Of a DNA stretch of 64,000 nucleotides, positions 21,677 through 31,900 are shown one piece after another (the first letter of the stretch is position 1; each line of letters starts with the position of its first letter). This DNA is from Carallia brachiata. Lineage: Eukaryota; Streptophyta; Magnoliopsida; Malpighiales; Rhizophoraceae. The notes below the pieces were generated by a model, which had not been told where the DNA came from, ran no database searches, and saw only the letters and a list, made by a program, of their open reading frames with translations. Made by a program: the position numbers and the translations under genes. The stretch is from assembly GCA_021464245.1 (NCBI GenBank), contig JADCRB010000078.1, forward strand, positions 310,001-374,000. Direction: 5' to 3'.

Positions 21677-24573
21677 ATGTTTCGTCTAAGGAGGCAATCA
21701 CGGAATCCTCAGGAGAATGTTTCATTGGAACAAGATGCCAAGGTACGAAGAATTTGGACAAAAAAATTTTAATTTTTTTGAGGCATAAAACATCCATCCA
21801 TCCATCTTAGCAATGCAATTGAACCATTTCGCTGTTTGCAATTTCACTGAAACAATAAGAGTTCGAGCGTTGCGAACAGGAACTGGAACTGCTAAAAGCT
21901 TTTGAATGTAGGTTAATGAACTCAGGGCTGCTCTCGGACCATTATCTGGACGCAGCCTGAAATACTGTACTGACGCATGCCTGAGGAGATATTTAGAAGC
22001 TCGGAATTGGAATGTTGAAAAGGCAAAGAAGATGTTGGAAGGGACACTCGAGTGGAGGGCAACTTTTAAGCCTGAAGAAATCCTCTGGGTATGATCATTG
22101 CCTATATGTTGTTTAAAAGTGCCGAGCTTTAATAGACAACATGATATGTAGCGTCATTAACTAATGGGGTTGTTTTAATTTTTATTAGGAATTCTTTATT
22201 CAAACGTATTGAATTAACAGCAATTAGCACAGCTGGCGAAGGCATTCGTATGGCTGTTTTCCCTTCTTTTTTTTTTTTGTGGGTCAAATGCCTTTTTATT
22301 TTATTTTCTGTTTTTTTAAACATCGTTTCTCTTTTTGGTTTTTTGAGAATTGCTTTTTGTTTCTTTTTTTGAGAGCAGCCTTTTGGTTTCCTTTCCTTTT
22401 TTTTTTTTTTTTTGAGTTTTACAGTTTACCATTTTACTTTTTAAAATTAAATTTTATTAAATATGAAAGTCTCATATACTAAGTTATTTTTTTAATTTCA
22501 TTTTATTTATTCTCAAAAGTATTTGAATAATTTTTTTTAATTTTTATATAGTATTTTGAGAAATATTTAATCTTTTAATTAAACAAATTATTACTAATAG
22601 ACATTAAAAAAGAAAAAAAAATTTAGAAACATACTGTATATTTGAATGTATATTTATTTATAAGATTTACTTTAATTTTATCTATTACAACGGTTAAGTG
22701 AAAAAAATTATTTTTTTCCTACAATAAACATCATGAAGAATCTATTATACAATTAAATAAAAAATAAATGACTAAATAATTCAATTATTACCTATATGAA
22801 AACAAATATATTTAATTACATAAAAAAATGTTTTTAAAATATTAAAAAATATAAGATATAATTATAATATTTATTACTCAAAATGATTAATATAAACTTT
22901 AATTTTATATCATTTAAATTAATTTTGTTATTGTAAGTATATATATATAAAATTTGCCCCCTAAAAGTTCTTTCTAACTTTGTCCTGATTGCGTGGTTAG
23001 CAAATTCTAATACTGTAAAATTTTGAGTTGAAATATATTAAACTCACTAGTGTATTGTTTACTTAGAACTTACTTAAATTTCTCCGTGTTATGGGGCTTT
23101 CATGTTTCCCGTACAATCTGATTATTGGTTCTTGATTGGCAGGATGAAGTGGCACACGAAGGTGAGACTGGAAAAGTCTCGAGGGCAGATTTTCATGACA
23201 AATATGGGAGGACCGTTCTTATTATGAGGCCAGGAATGCAGGTTTGTATTGGCATTTTTTTAGCATGCATTACCTGTCTCTTTGCCAGTGTAAATTAAAC
23301 TTTGATTTGTTTTTTTCGGTTTTTCTTTTGATCATTGCAGAAAACTGCATGCTCAGAAGACAATCTCCGCCATTTGGTGTATATACTAGAAAATACTATC
23401 CTTAACCTTGCTGAGGGCCACGAACAAATGTCATGGTTGATAGACTTCACGGGCTGGTCCATGAGCACTAACATCTCTATTAAAGTAAGTCGCGATGTCA
23501 TTAACGTTTTGCAGAATCACTACCCTGAGAGGCTTGCTATGGCGTTCCTTTATAATCCACCCAGAATATTTGAGGCATTTTGGAAGGTTTGTCCTCCTAT
23601 TTGTCTACAATTTTGTTTGTTAAACTGCTCACTTAACAGGAAACTTGCTGATTTGTATTAGTTAGAATGTACTCGGGAATCTGTGGTGGACATCCAGCCT
23701 GAGTGATGGGGGTGCGTCCTCCACCACCCCAGCCGGGGGTTCACCTCCTATGCCTCGAGTGGGCTCCCTTTAGCTAGTTGAGCCAAGCAGACCCAAGAAG
23801 AAAGAAAAAAGAAAAAGAATGTACCTAGGAGTCTCTTCATAGGTTGTGGAGATGCTAATTAAGTTAGATTGAAAGGTCTTATATAATTACTAACGACATT
23901 TAGGATCAGCAATTATTTTAGTTCAACTCGTGCACCAAGAACTTTAACTTGAAAACCAAGTACCGTTTTCGCCTTTTAGGACGAGGAGGTTGAGGAGATT
24001 TACGGAGCCCTGCCTCAATAACGGGTATAGACATTGATACACAAGAAGTTACGATCCCCACCTGCAATTCAGCTGCTATGATAGTTCTAGTTTCCCTGTC
24101 AATATCATAATGAATGTAGTTCAATAAAGGTGCCCTTTTATTATTATTATTTTTTGGGTGCATAAAGGTGCCCTTTTATGAGGTTCTGAAACTTCATTCA
24201 AGATGGGAGTCATCCTGATTAGTGATTCAGTTATTGCTGTTCAAATCTTCTGTTCATATAATGTGTTACGCGCCGTGTCCATTTACAGGCAGTCAAGTAC
24301 TTCCTAGATCCAAAAACTTCCCAGAAGGTGAACTTTATTTATCCCAAAGATCAAAAGAGTGTCAAGCTGATGAAGTCTTTCTTTGATGCTGACAACCTTC
24401 CTGGCGAATTCGGAGGAAAAGCTACGATGCAGTATGAGCACGAGGAGTTCTCACGGTTAATGGTCCTGGACGAGCCAAAAACTGCTAAGTTCTGGGGCTT
24501 TGATGAGAAGCCAAGCCGCAATGCTAACGGCAATTCGGGGGCTCAAGTGTCAGCAGAGCCCGCAATTGCCTAA
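21677..24573 (+). CDS. SEC14-like CRAL-TRIO domain protein, 290 aa
   Basis: Five coding exons: 21677-21742, 21912-22088, 23143-23241, 23341-23586 and 24289-24573, all phase 0, giving 290 residues. The N-terminal CRAL-TRIO-N helices (about residues 23-70) include LRRYLEARNWNVEKAKKML. The lipid-binding CRAL-TRIO fold (about 85-245) has GRTVLIMRPGMQ, SWLIDFTGWSM, HYPERLAMAFLYNPP and a late PGEFGG. Family members bind and exchange phosphatidylinositol and other hydrophobic ligands at membranes; the ligand here is unknown. Length and layout match short plant SEC14 proteins without GOLD or nodulin domains. The first intron lies in the 5' UTR and the promoter is duplicated upstream. It is convergent with the next gene, and no breaks are seen. 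Confidence 0.93.
23690..23800 (+). mobile_element. Possible SINE fragment in intron 4 of the SEC14-like gene
   Basis: A GC-rich patch in an AT-rich intron contains CCGGGGGTTCACCTCC, close to a Pol III B box, preceded by GTGATGGGGGTGCG, which could be an A box. No target duplication was identified, so this is tentative. Confidence 0.35.
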
Positions 24574-25348
24574 CCTGTTGGCTGAGTTATTCTTTGATGA
24601 TCACACCACTTAATAGTTGATATATTATGCTTTCTCTAAGCAGGAAGCTCTTAGCTCTCAACATCAATATGTTATCAAATGCTTACTCAAGTAATAACAG
24701 ACATACCATTAGATCACGCCTTACATATGTCCTTGCATTAAGTGCTAAAGCACCTATCTCTAGTCCTCAAACTGCTACCAGCACATGAGAAAGGGCATGA
24801 GCGTAAAGGGGAATAAGCTTGCATAAGTAACCAAATACCAAGAACCATATAAAAACCAAGGTGCAAAGCAAACATTGTACTGGAAACCTGTAATAGAGCC
24901 AGACATCTGAAGTGATGTTAAAGTGAGCAGACCTTCCAACAAGGAAAGGATATTAAATGGATCTGTGTGCCTCGAAAAAGGAAAGGCGAAAAAAGATAAT
25001 GGCCATCTTATGAGACCCAAATGACAAAAGTGCTTACATAGCCAACACAGAAACTTGCATAATCCTACACATAAGCTTTATATCTCAGGCATGAACGTCT
25101 AAGCCCTTCTGTATCAGGCTATCAGCACAGATGCTTTCACAACTACAAGTCTAAATTGCAAAATGTTCCGTTTTCTGCATTGAAAATTGAGACTCCTGAA
25201 GCATCCATGAGAACCGGCAGGTAGTCATGCCCTGAATAGGCAGACTACATACAGCGGACCACATATATGTTTACAACATAGCATTTGTTTATTACACAAA
25301 AAGTTGATGCTCTATGTACAGTGCTTTTGAGCTGTTAACTGTCCATGG
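24574..25348. other. Shared 3' region between convergent genes
   Basis: Holds the 3' UTRs of the SEC14-like gene (plus) and the AE7-like gene (minus). No further gene is seen. AT-rich stretches could supply poly(A) signals for both, but I did not fix cleavage sites. Confidence 0.5.
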
Positions 25349-26747
25349 TTAAAGTTCGTTGGAGTAGAGACACTCATCCACAAGTTGGCGAAGATTGGGA
25401 TTCTCCAGTGCTGCAGCGACTCTTTCTTTATCATTTAGCTGCTTATTAACTTCAAAAAACCAACACAACAAAAGGAAAGCAATCCAAAGATAATGTTAGC
25501 TTGGAGTGAATGGAAGACAAGAATAGACATGAACTACATGATGCATTACTGACGCATGCTGCTTGCAGAGATCATTCACTTGTGTAACCATTCCCATTGT
25601 CACAATGATCTAGATGTCTAATAACTATATGATTACCACGTTATAATAAACATCAATGCGGAGACAATAATCAATTCTGCCACATTATACCACGTTTCAT
25701 TACAGTCTCTAAAGCACATAATTAGTTTAGATTTGAGAATCTTTTCAAAAGATGTAGGTCTGGGATTTTTATAACGCGGAGATCCAATTTTTATAGAAAG
25801 CTAATTGTGAAAAAAAAAAAAAAAACATTATAAACAATGGCAAGTTCAACCTCACCTGATTCCTCATCAGCATGAGATCCAGGAGACACTTTGATGTCAA
25901 CCTGTAGGAAGCAATATCAAACACATAGGACATCAAGTAGTGATCTCTCTAATACAACAAACGATGAAAAACATCTCCAGTTCAATCAAGGAAAAAAAAA
26001 AAAAAAAAGTTCACCCCATCTCAATTCTCACTAAAGAAACAAATTATTAGATCCAAAACACCGATAAACCATAGTCCCCATTTACCGAAACTCGATAAAC
26101 CCGAAACCCGATGTAAAGGTTTAACCTTACCTTATAATGAGGAGGGAAACATTCTTGTAGTTTGACTCTGAGGCACAGACCGATAACAGTTGCCATGCTG
26201 CAATGTTGGATTGTCGGAGTAAAAGTGATCCTAAACAAAAACACCCCAAAATAAAAAAAAAGTCCACGACTTTTTTTAATGATTTATTTTATTTATGATA
26301 AAGTGTAGCGTAAAGGAATATAGAGATATATCTATATAATATATATATATATATATATACATATACTCACAGGATGCGACAGAGCTTGTCATCAACAGTG
26401 ATAGATTCTTCAGAGAGAACACTGAGCTGTTCCAGTGAATACGGATGCTCTGGATCTCTTATATCCCTCACATAATTTGTCCAAATTCCAGTCAAAGATC
26501 ACATTTACTGATTCACAGCTCTTTTTCTTTTTCAGTCAAACTTTACCAAAAAAAAAGTCATCAAAAATTAACAATTGAAAAAAAAAAAACAAGAAGAAGA
26601 AGAAGAAGAAAATGAAAAAGAAGAGAGAAGGATATCATAGACTTCGAGAGGATCAACGGCGTCGTCGCCGTGGGGATCTTCCGTGCGGGCGATCCTTTCT
26701 TTCTTAGCGTGAACCACCGGGTTCGCATTGATCAGCCCCAAAGTCAT
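25349..26747 (-). CDS. AE7-like / MIP18 family protein, cytosolic Fe-S cluster assembly factor, 154 aa
   Basis: Exons in gene order are 26636-26747, 26371-26476, 26131-26230, 25856-25901 and 25349-25449, giving 154 codons plus stop. The family (plant AE7/AEL, animal CIAO2/FAM96) is part of the targeting complex that passes Fe-S clusters to cytosolic and nuclear apoproteins. Diagnostic segments are [15 protein letters not shown] (about residues 41-55), the conserved [11 protein letters not shown] (82-92) with the invariant Cys83, and a C-terminus with [19 protein letters not shown]. Length matches plant AE7 (about 157 aa). It looks closer to the AE7-LIKE paralogues than to AE7 itself, by recall of the N-terminus. 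Intron 1 is a U12-type intron with AT...AA ends; the other introns are GT-AG. Confidence 0.92.
26336..26366. repeat. (TA)n microsatellite in intron of the AE7-like gene
   Basis: Alternating AT/TA over about 30 bp lies just 3' of exon 2 in the gene's direction. Confidence 0.8.
26477..26635 (-). other. U12-type (minor spliceosome) intron with AT-AA termini
   Basis: No GT donor fits the end of exon 1. Instead TATG is followed by ATATCCTTC, the U12 5' splice-site consensus. A TCTTTGACT near the 3' end resembles the U12 branch site, with its A 15 nt from the intron end. Only an exon 2 start at ATTATGTGAGG (intron ending ACAA) keeps the frame and yields the family's [14 protein letters not shown] splice at the preceding AC would shift frame and hit a stop. 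The intron is 159 nt. Confidence 0.75.
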
Positions 26748-27969
26748 CTCTCTCTCTCTCTCGCTTCCCTACTGAGTGGGGGCTTTGCCTTTTTGCTTCC
26801 TTTTCTGTTTTCTTTTTCTTTTCTTGGGGTTGGGTTTGGTTTCTTTCTCCTCCGTGTTTTGCTCGGCTTCCGCTTTCTTTATTTCTGTCTTTCTTTCTCC
26901 ACCGTCCGCCCACAGGAATTTTCCGGAGGGTTGAATAAGCTCTTGTCGAAAAACCAACAAAAAGAAAGTTGTTTCCCGTTATATCCAATCAACTTCTACG
27001 GTTCTACCACATCCCACCCTTTAAATTTTGAAAGTTTTTTTTTTTTTTTTTGGCACTATATTTAAACAAAATTTTAGAAAGGGAAGAAAGTAAAAGAGAG
27101 AAAGTGAAAGAGATGATAAATTATAAATTCTTTTGTTTGAAAAATGTGAAAAGTGAAGGAGAGAAATATAAAATGTATTGAAATAATAATTTTATCATTC
27201 ATAATAAATTCTATTAAAATATTTTATTTAAATAAAATTGTAACTTTTAAATTATGTAAGGGGTAATTGAATCATTTAATAAATTTAGTAGGAGAATTAA
27301 TAACTTTTTCTTTATTTTTAAGAAGATTTATTTCGGTATAATAGGGAGAATGAGAGGAATTAAAAATTTTTCTCTCATTCACTTTTCAAATATTTTTTAA
27401 ATATAATAATTTATTTTAATCCTCTCACTTTCCTCTCCATTCTCCTACTTTTCTCCTAAACACAACGTTGAGGAGAGAAGAGAAAATGTGGATAGTTTAC
27501 TTACCTTAAAAATTTATAATTAATTATATAATTTATTTATTAATATTTATTAATTTTTTTATATTTTTAAATTTTAATTATTTAATAATTTTTATCACTT
27601 TAAATTTATTTTAATCTCCTCTACTCTACACTCACGGCCAATGATAGGCCAAGAATTTTGTCAGTAAACACAAACTTCAACGGCAAAGATAAGAGCGTCT
27701 AGAGGGTCAGATAACAAAAATAAGGAAGTGGAGGTAAATATATAATATATAAATTTTAATAAAAATAAAGTATTTTGTCTTTTCTCAATGGGACAACTGT
27801 CCACCAAGAATTTCTTGATAACAAAATGTTTGCATTTGAAAAGAAGATTCAGGAAGAGATGCCCACAGTTTGTGCGATTTGGAGCTTTGTTGGCCGTGGG
27901 GTTACTTGGTATGTTCTCCCTTTTTTAATATTCAACAAACTAATTACCAATAAAAAAAAAAAGTGTGAA
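26748..27969. other. Intergenic; CT-rich leader of the AE7-like gene, then AT-rich repeat
   Basis: 26748-27030 is CT-rich on the plus strand (purine-rich on the gene's strand) and is probably the 5' UTR and core promoter of the AE7-like gene. 27060-27475 resembles 6950-7390 (see there). No other gene is supported. Confidence 0.4.
27060..27475 (+). repeat. Dispersed AT-rich non-autonomous repeat, partner of 6950-7390
   Basis: Starts with AAAGGGAAGAAAGTAAAAGAG, has an AT-rich centre with TTTAATAAATTTAGTAGGAG, and ends in CTCCTACTTTTCTCCTAAACA. The same sequence of motifs occurs at 6950-7390. No ORF and no clear TSD. Confidence 0.45.
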
Positions 27970-28737
27970 AGTTAATTTTATCTAAAATTTATATGAGCAA
28001 TTTATTAGTTTTTATTTATAATATATTTTTTTTGTAAAAGTTAATACACAATATTTTTTTTGTCATATAATTATACTTAACAATTAATTTTATTATTAAT
28101 TATATTGACGTGACAATTAATAAAATATCACGTTAGTAAAATTTTATTTAATCAACTATCACGTTATCTTAAATTGAAGATCTGACATATATATTTTCTG
28201 ATTTTTCAAAAATTTAAAAAGAGAATTTTCTAAATGAACCCCATTTAATTTTTTAATTAAAAAAGAACTCAATTTAACAAAAAATAATCCACTTTAATTT
28301 TTTAACAAAAGAAAGAAAAATTAACCCAATTTAAATATCAATATATTTCAAAAATCTCTTTTTAGATTTTTGAAAAATCAGAAAAGAAAATTATGTTATG
28401 TTATTAACTGAAGATGACGTGGTAGATGATTAGATAAAACTTTATTAGTGTGATGTTCTGTTAGTTGTTACGTCAGCGTAATTTTAGTAGTTGATTAGAT
28501 AAAACTTTATTAATGTAATATTCTGTTAATTATCACGTCAGTGTAATTGTGATAACTGATTGGATAAAACTTTATTAATATGATATTTATTAGTTGTCAC
28601 GTCAGTGTAATTGATAAAAAAATTAACGGTTCGGTATAATTGTATGACGAAGAAAATTTTTTATACTAATTTTTACAAAAAAAATATTATAATTAAAAAT
28701 CAATACACTGTTATAAATTTTGGATAAAATTAATTTT
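27970..28737. mobile_element. Foldback / long-TIR element upstream of VPS39
   Basis: The left arm (about 27975-28226) and right arm (about 28352-28735) are imperfect inverted repeats. The outer ends share TTAATTTTATCYAAAATTTAT. Next come TTTTTGTAAAA and GTCATAYAATTATAC segments, then TTGACGTGACAA, and the inner ends TTTTCTGATTTTTCAAAAAT are complementary. The centre, about 125 bp, is AT-rich and non-coding. The right arm is longer because it carries a 65-bp tandem repeat. No transposase was found and the TSD is unclear because of flanking A-runs. A transcript through it would form a long hairpin. Confidence 0.65.
28428..28620 (+). repeat. 65-bp tandem repeat, three units, each with an ACGTCA motif
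   Basis: Units start at 28428, 28493 and 28558 with GATTRGATAAAACTTTATTA and end with YACGTCAGYGTAATT. The period is exactly 65. ACGTCA (TGACGT on the other strand) is the core bound by TGA-type bZIP factors; any regulatory role for VPS39, whose ATG is 380 bp downstream, is inference. Confidence 0.8.
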
Positions 28738-28999
28738 TTGCCAAAAAAAAAACTCCGGTTCAAACTTCAAAATTAAAATATGAACCGAAATTGAGAATGT
28801 AAAAAGTTGTCCAACTATTTTATCTCTTTTTCGTACATAATGTACACCGTGCCGCAGTGAAACGGCACCGTTTGAAAAATGAAAAGCGGTTCACTTCGGC
28901 CCTGATTTCTGTTGTGCGTCATGAAAAGGAAAAATTGAAAAGGCTCGACGATCGCAGAGAAAAATGATCCAAAATTAGAAAAAAAAAAAAAAAAAAACA

Positions 29000-31900
29000 A
29001 TGGTGCACAGTGCCTACGATTCGTTCCAGCTCCTGAGCAACTGCCCCGCGAAAATCGACGCCGTCGCTTCGTACGGATCAAAGCTCCTCCTCGGCTGCTC
29101 CGATGGCGCCCTCCGAATCTACGGCCCGGAATCCGCCGTCTCCGACCGACCTTCTCCTCCGTCGGACTACCACGGCCAAGGCCAGGAACTGCGGAAGGAA
29201 CCGTACTCAGTGGAGAGAACGTCACCGGATTTTCCAAGAAACCTATCTTGTCGATGGAGGTTCTGGCGTCGCGAGAGCTGCTCTTATCGCTCTCGGAATC
29301 CATCTCCTTCCACAGACTGCCCAATTTGGAAACTCTGGCTGTGATCACGAAGGCAAAAGGCGCCAATGTCTGCTCCTGGGACGAACGGAAAGGGTTTCTG
29401 TGCTTCGCGAGGCAAAAGAGAGTCTGCATCTTCAGGCACGACGGTACTACTCGAATTCCAAGCTTTTCTAAAAAATTTTATAATTTTGTTCAAATTCTCT
29501 CTGTTTTTTTTTTAATTTTTTTGTGTTAATTAGAGGACTCGAACTCGAGAACTTCAGCCTGGACCAGTGAGTTATATAGCTGATTGTAATTTTGTTAAAA
29601 TTCTGAGATTTCAATTAGTTTGAGTCGCAATTATAGCCAGTTTTAAGGAATTAAAATGTCAGCTGATGTTTAGGCGGACGAGGGTTCGTGGAGGTAAAAG
29701 ATTTTGGTGTTCCGGATACGGTGAAGTCCATGGCTTGGTGTGGTGAAAATATATGTTTGGGGATTAGAAAGGAATATGTAATACTGAACGCCACAAATGG
29801 AGCATTGACTGAGGTTTTTCCATCTGGGAGATTAGCCCCACCTTTAGTGGTCTCTCTTCCTTCCGGGGAGCTTCTTCTTGGGAAGGTACTAATTTTTGAC
29901 CTTTATTTGTCAAATAGATTCTTTTCTTATACTGACAAATAAATGATTTCGCGGATTGAAGAATCAGCATTCCGTTTTTGTTGTTGTGCTTGCTATGCTT
30001 AAGTCACCTTGTGGTTTGTCCTTTTTTTGATTTTATGGAGTTTTCTTTAATGCATTGTGTAATTATTGGACTGTACTTGGAAAATTTTCCTTCGTTATGG
30101 ATTGCTATTTTCTTGTGTCTCACTATGCAATCGGTTTTCATATGAAGAATGAAAATCAAAAAAGTTTTTTTCAATGATGTAGGAGAACATTGGCATCTTT
30201 GTGGACCAAAATGGCAAGCTTCTACAAGCAGACAGGGTTTGTTGGTCAGAGGCCCCCTCTGTCATTGTCATTCAGAAGCCTTATGCAATAGCTCTGCTTC
30301 CTAGACGTGTTGAGGTAGCTTAACCTTGTGCAACAGGAGTAATCTCTCTCCCTCCTTTGGACTTTTTTTCACCTTTTCAAAATTTGCCAATTATGATTGC
30401 AGATTCGATCTCTGCGAGTTCCATATCCATTGATACAAACCATTGTTCTTCAAAACATTCGGCTTTTAATTCAAGGCAACAATTCAGTAATTGTCACATT
30501 GGACAATTCTGCATATGGTCTCTTTCCTGTTCCTCTTGGTGCACAGGTATTCAACATTGCTTTACTTTCCTTTTCGAAATTAGTTATTCCATCTGCCAAT
30601 AGCTTGTGCTCCAGTGCAAACTTCAAAGAGAAATTGGATGAGATCAAACTTCTGAAGATTTGAGACCTAACTTTGGAATGTAGTTTGCATTACCCTTACT
30701 ATCATCTGACCTGTAATTGCATTGTGCTTTTGGCTGTAAATTTCATGTGCGAACTTAGAAACACTAAACTAGTGCCATGTCTGTAATTGCACCACAGATC
30801 GTACAGTTAACAGCATCTGGCAATTTTGAGGAAGCCTTGGCCTTGTGCAAACTGCTTCCATCAGAAGATTCAAGCCTTCGAGCTGCCAAGGAGCAGTCAA
30901 TCCATATAAGGTAGATATTTGTTATTCGTAGTTGCTACTGGAATTTTTCTTCAAAAATTCTCATTTATTGGAGGATGTGAATGCTCTTGCATCCTGCAAG
31001 AAAAGTATAATAGCCTCCATTATGTTATGCATTGTCTAGAGTTCAGCAAGCAAAATTATATATGTTCATACCACTAGTCATGTGGTCTAGTGGCAGAACT
31101 ACCTGGGCTCTTAATTCGAGGTCTAGGGGTCAAAAGCTTGTCCATGCAATCCACTATATATATATATATAAATTCATATTGTAGAATATATTCAAGTCAT
31201 TATCGAAAGCATGTTCGACATTTTTGCATGTACATTTGCACCAAGTGATTTATTTTTCTTTTGTCCCAACCCAAGTTATGCCCTTCTATATTTTTCCATG
31301 AACACGTGCTAAATGGTTGTATCTTTTTCCTCGACAGATATGCTCATTATCTTTTTGATAATGGGAGCTATGAGGAAGCAATGGAGCATTTTTTAGCTTC
31401 CCAAGTAGATATCACTTATGTTCTTTCCTTGTATCCATCTATTGTACTTCCCAAAACTTCTATGGTTCCTGAACCAGATAAGCTATTTGACATTTCGTCA
31501 GATGCTCTATATCTATCAAGAGGTTCATCTGGTATGTCGGATGATATGGAATCCTCACCCCCATCACATTTTTCAGAATTTGATGAGCATACAGAACTTG
31601 AGTCAAAGAAAATGAGCCATAATACGCTCATGGCTCTCATCAAGTTTTTGCAGAAAAAGAGATACAGTATAATTGAGAAGGCCACTGCAGAGGGAACAGA
31701 AGAGGTTGTTTTGGATGCTGTGGGGGATAACTTTGGACCTTATGACTCAAGTAGGTTTAAGAAAATGAACAAGGTAAATAGTTGACTCTACCCTTTTGGT
31801 TGTTGAGGGGTTATGATGCTACTTGTGTTTTTAACTATTGAAGGAAGTTCATGGCGAACACAATATTTAGATGTCATATAAAAGAGAAAACATTCAAGAA

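Noticed and set aside
24328..24533. Minus-strand open frame overlapping the last SEC14-like exon
   Set aside because: A shadow of the conserved plus-strand coding exon.
28815..29429. 204-codon minus-strand frame over VPS39 exon 1
   Set aside because: Antisense to the GC-rich first exon of a clearly identified gene. Its sequence is Arg-rich and without homology, as expected for a shadow frame.
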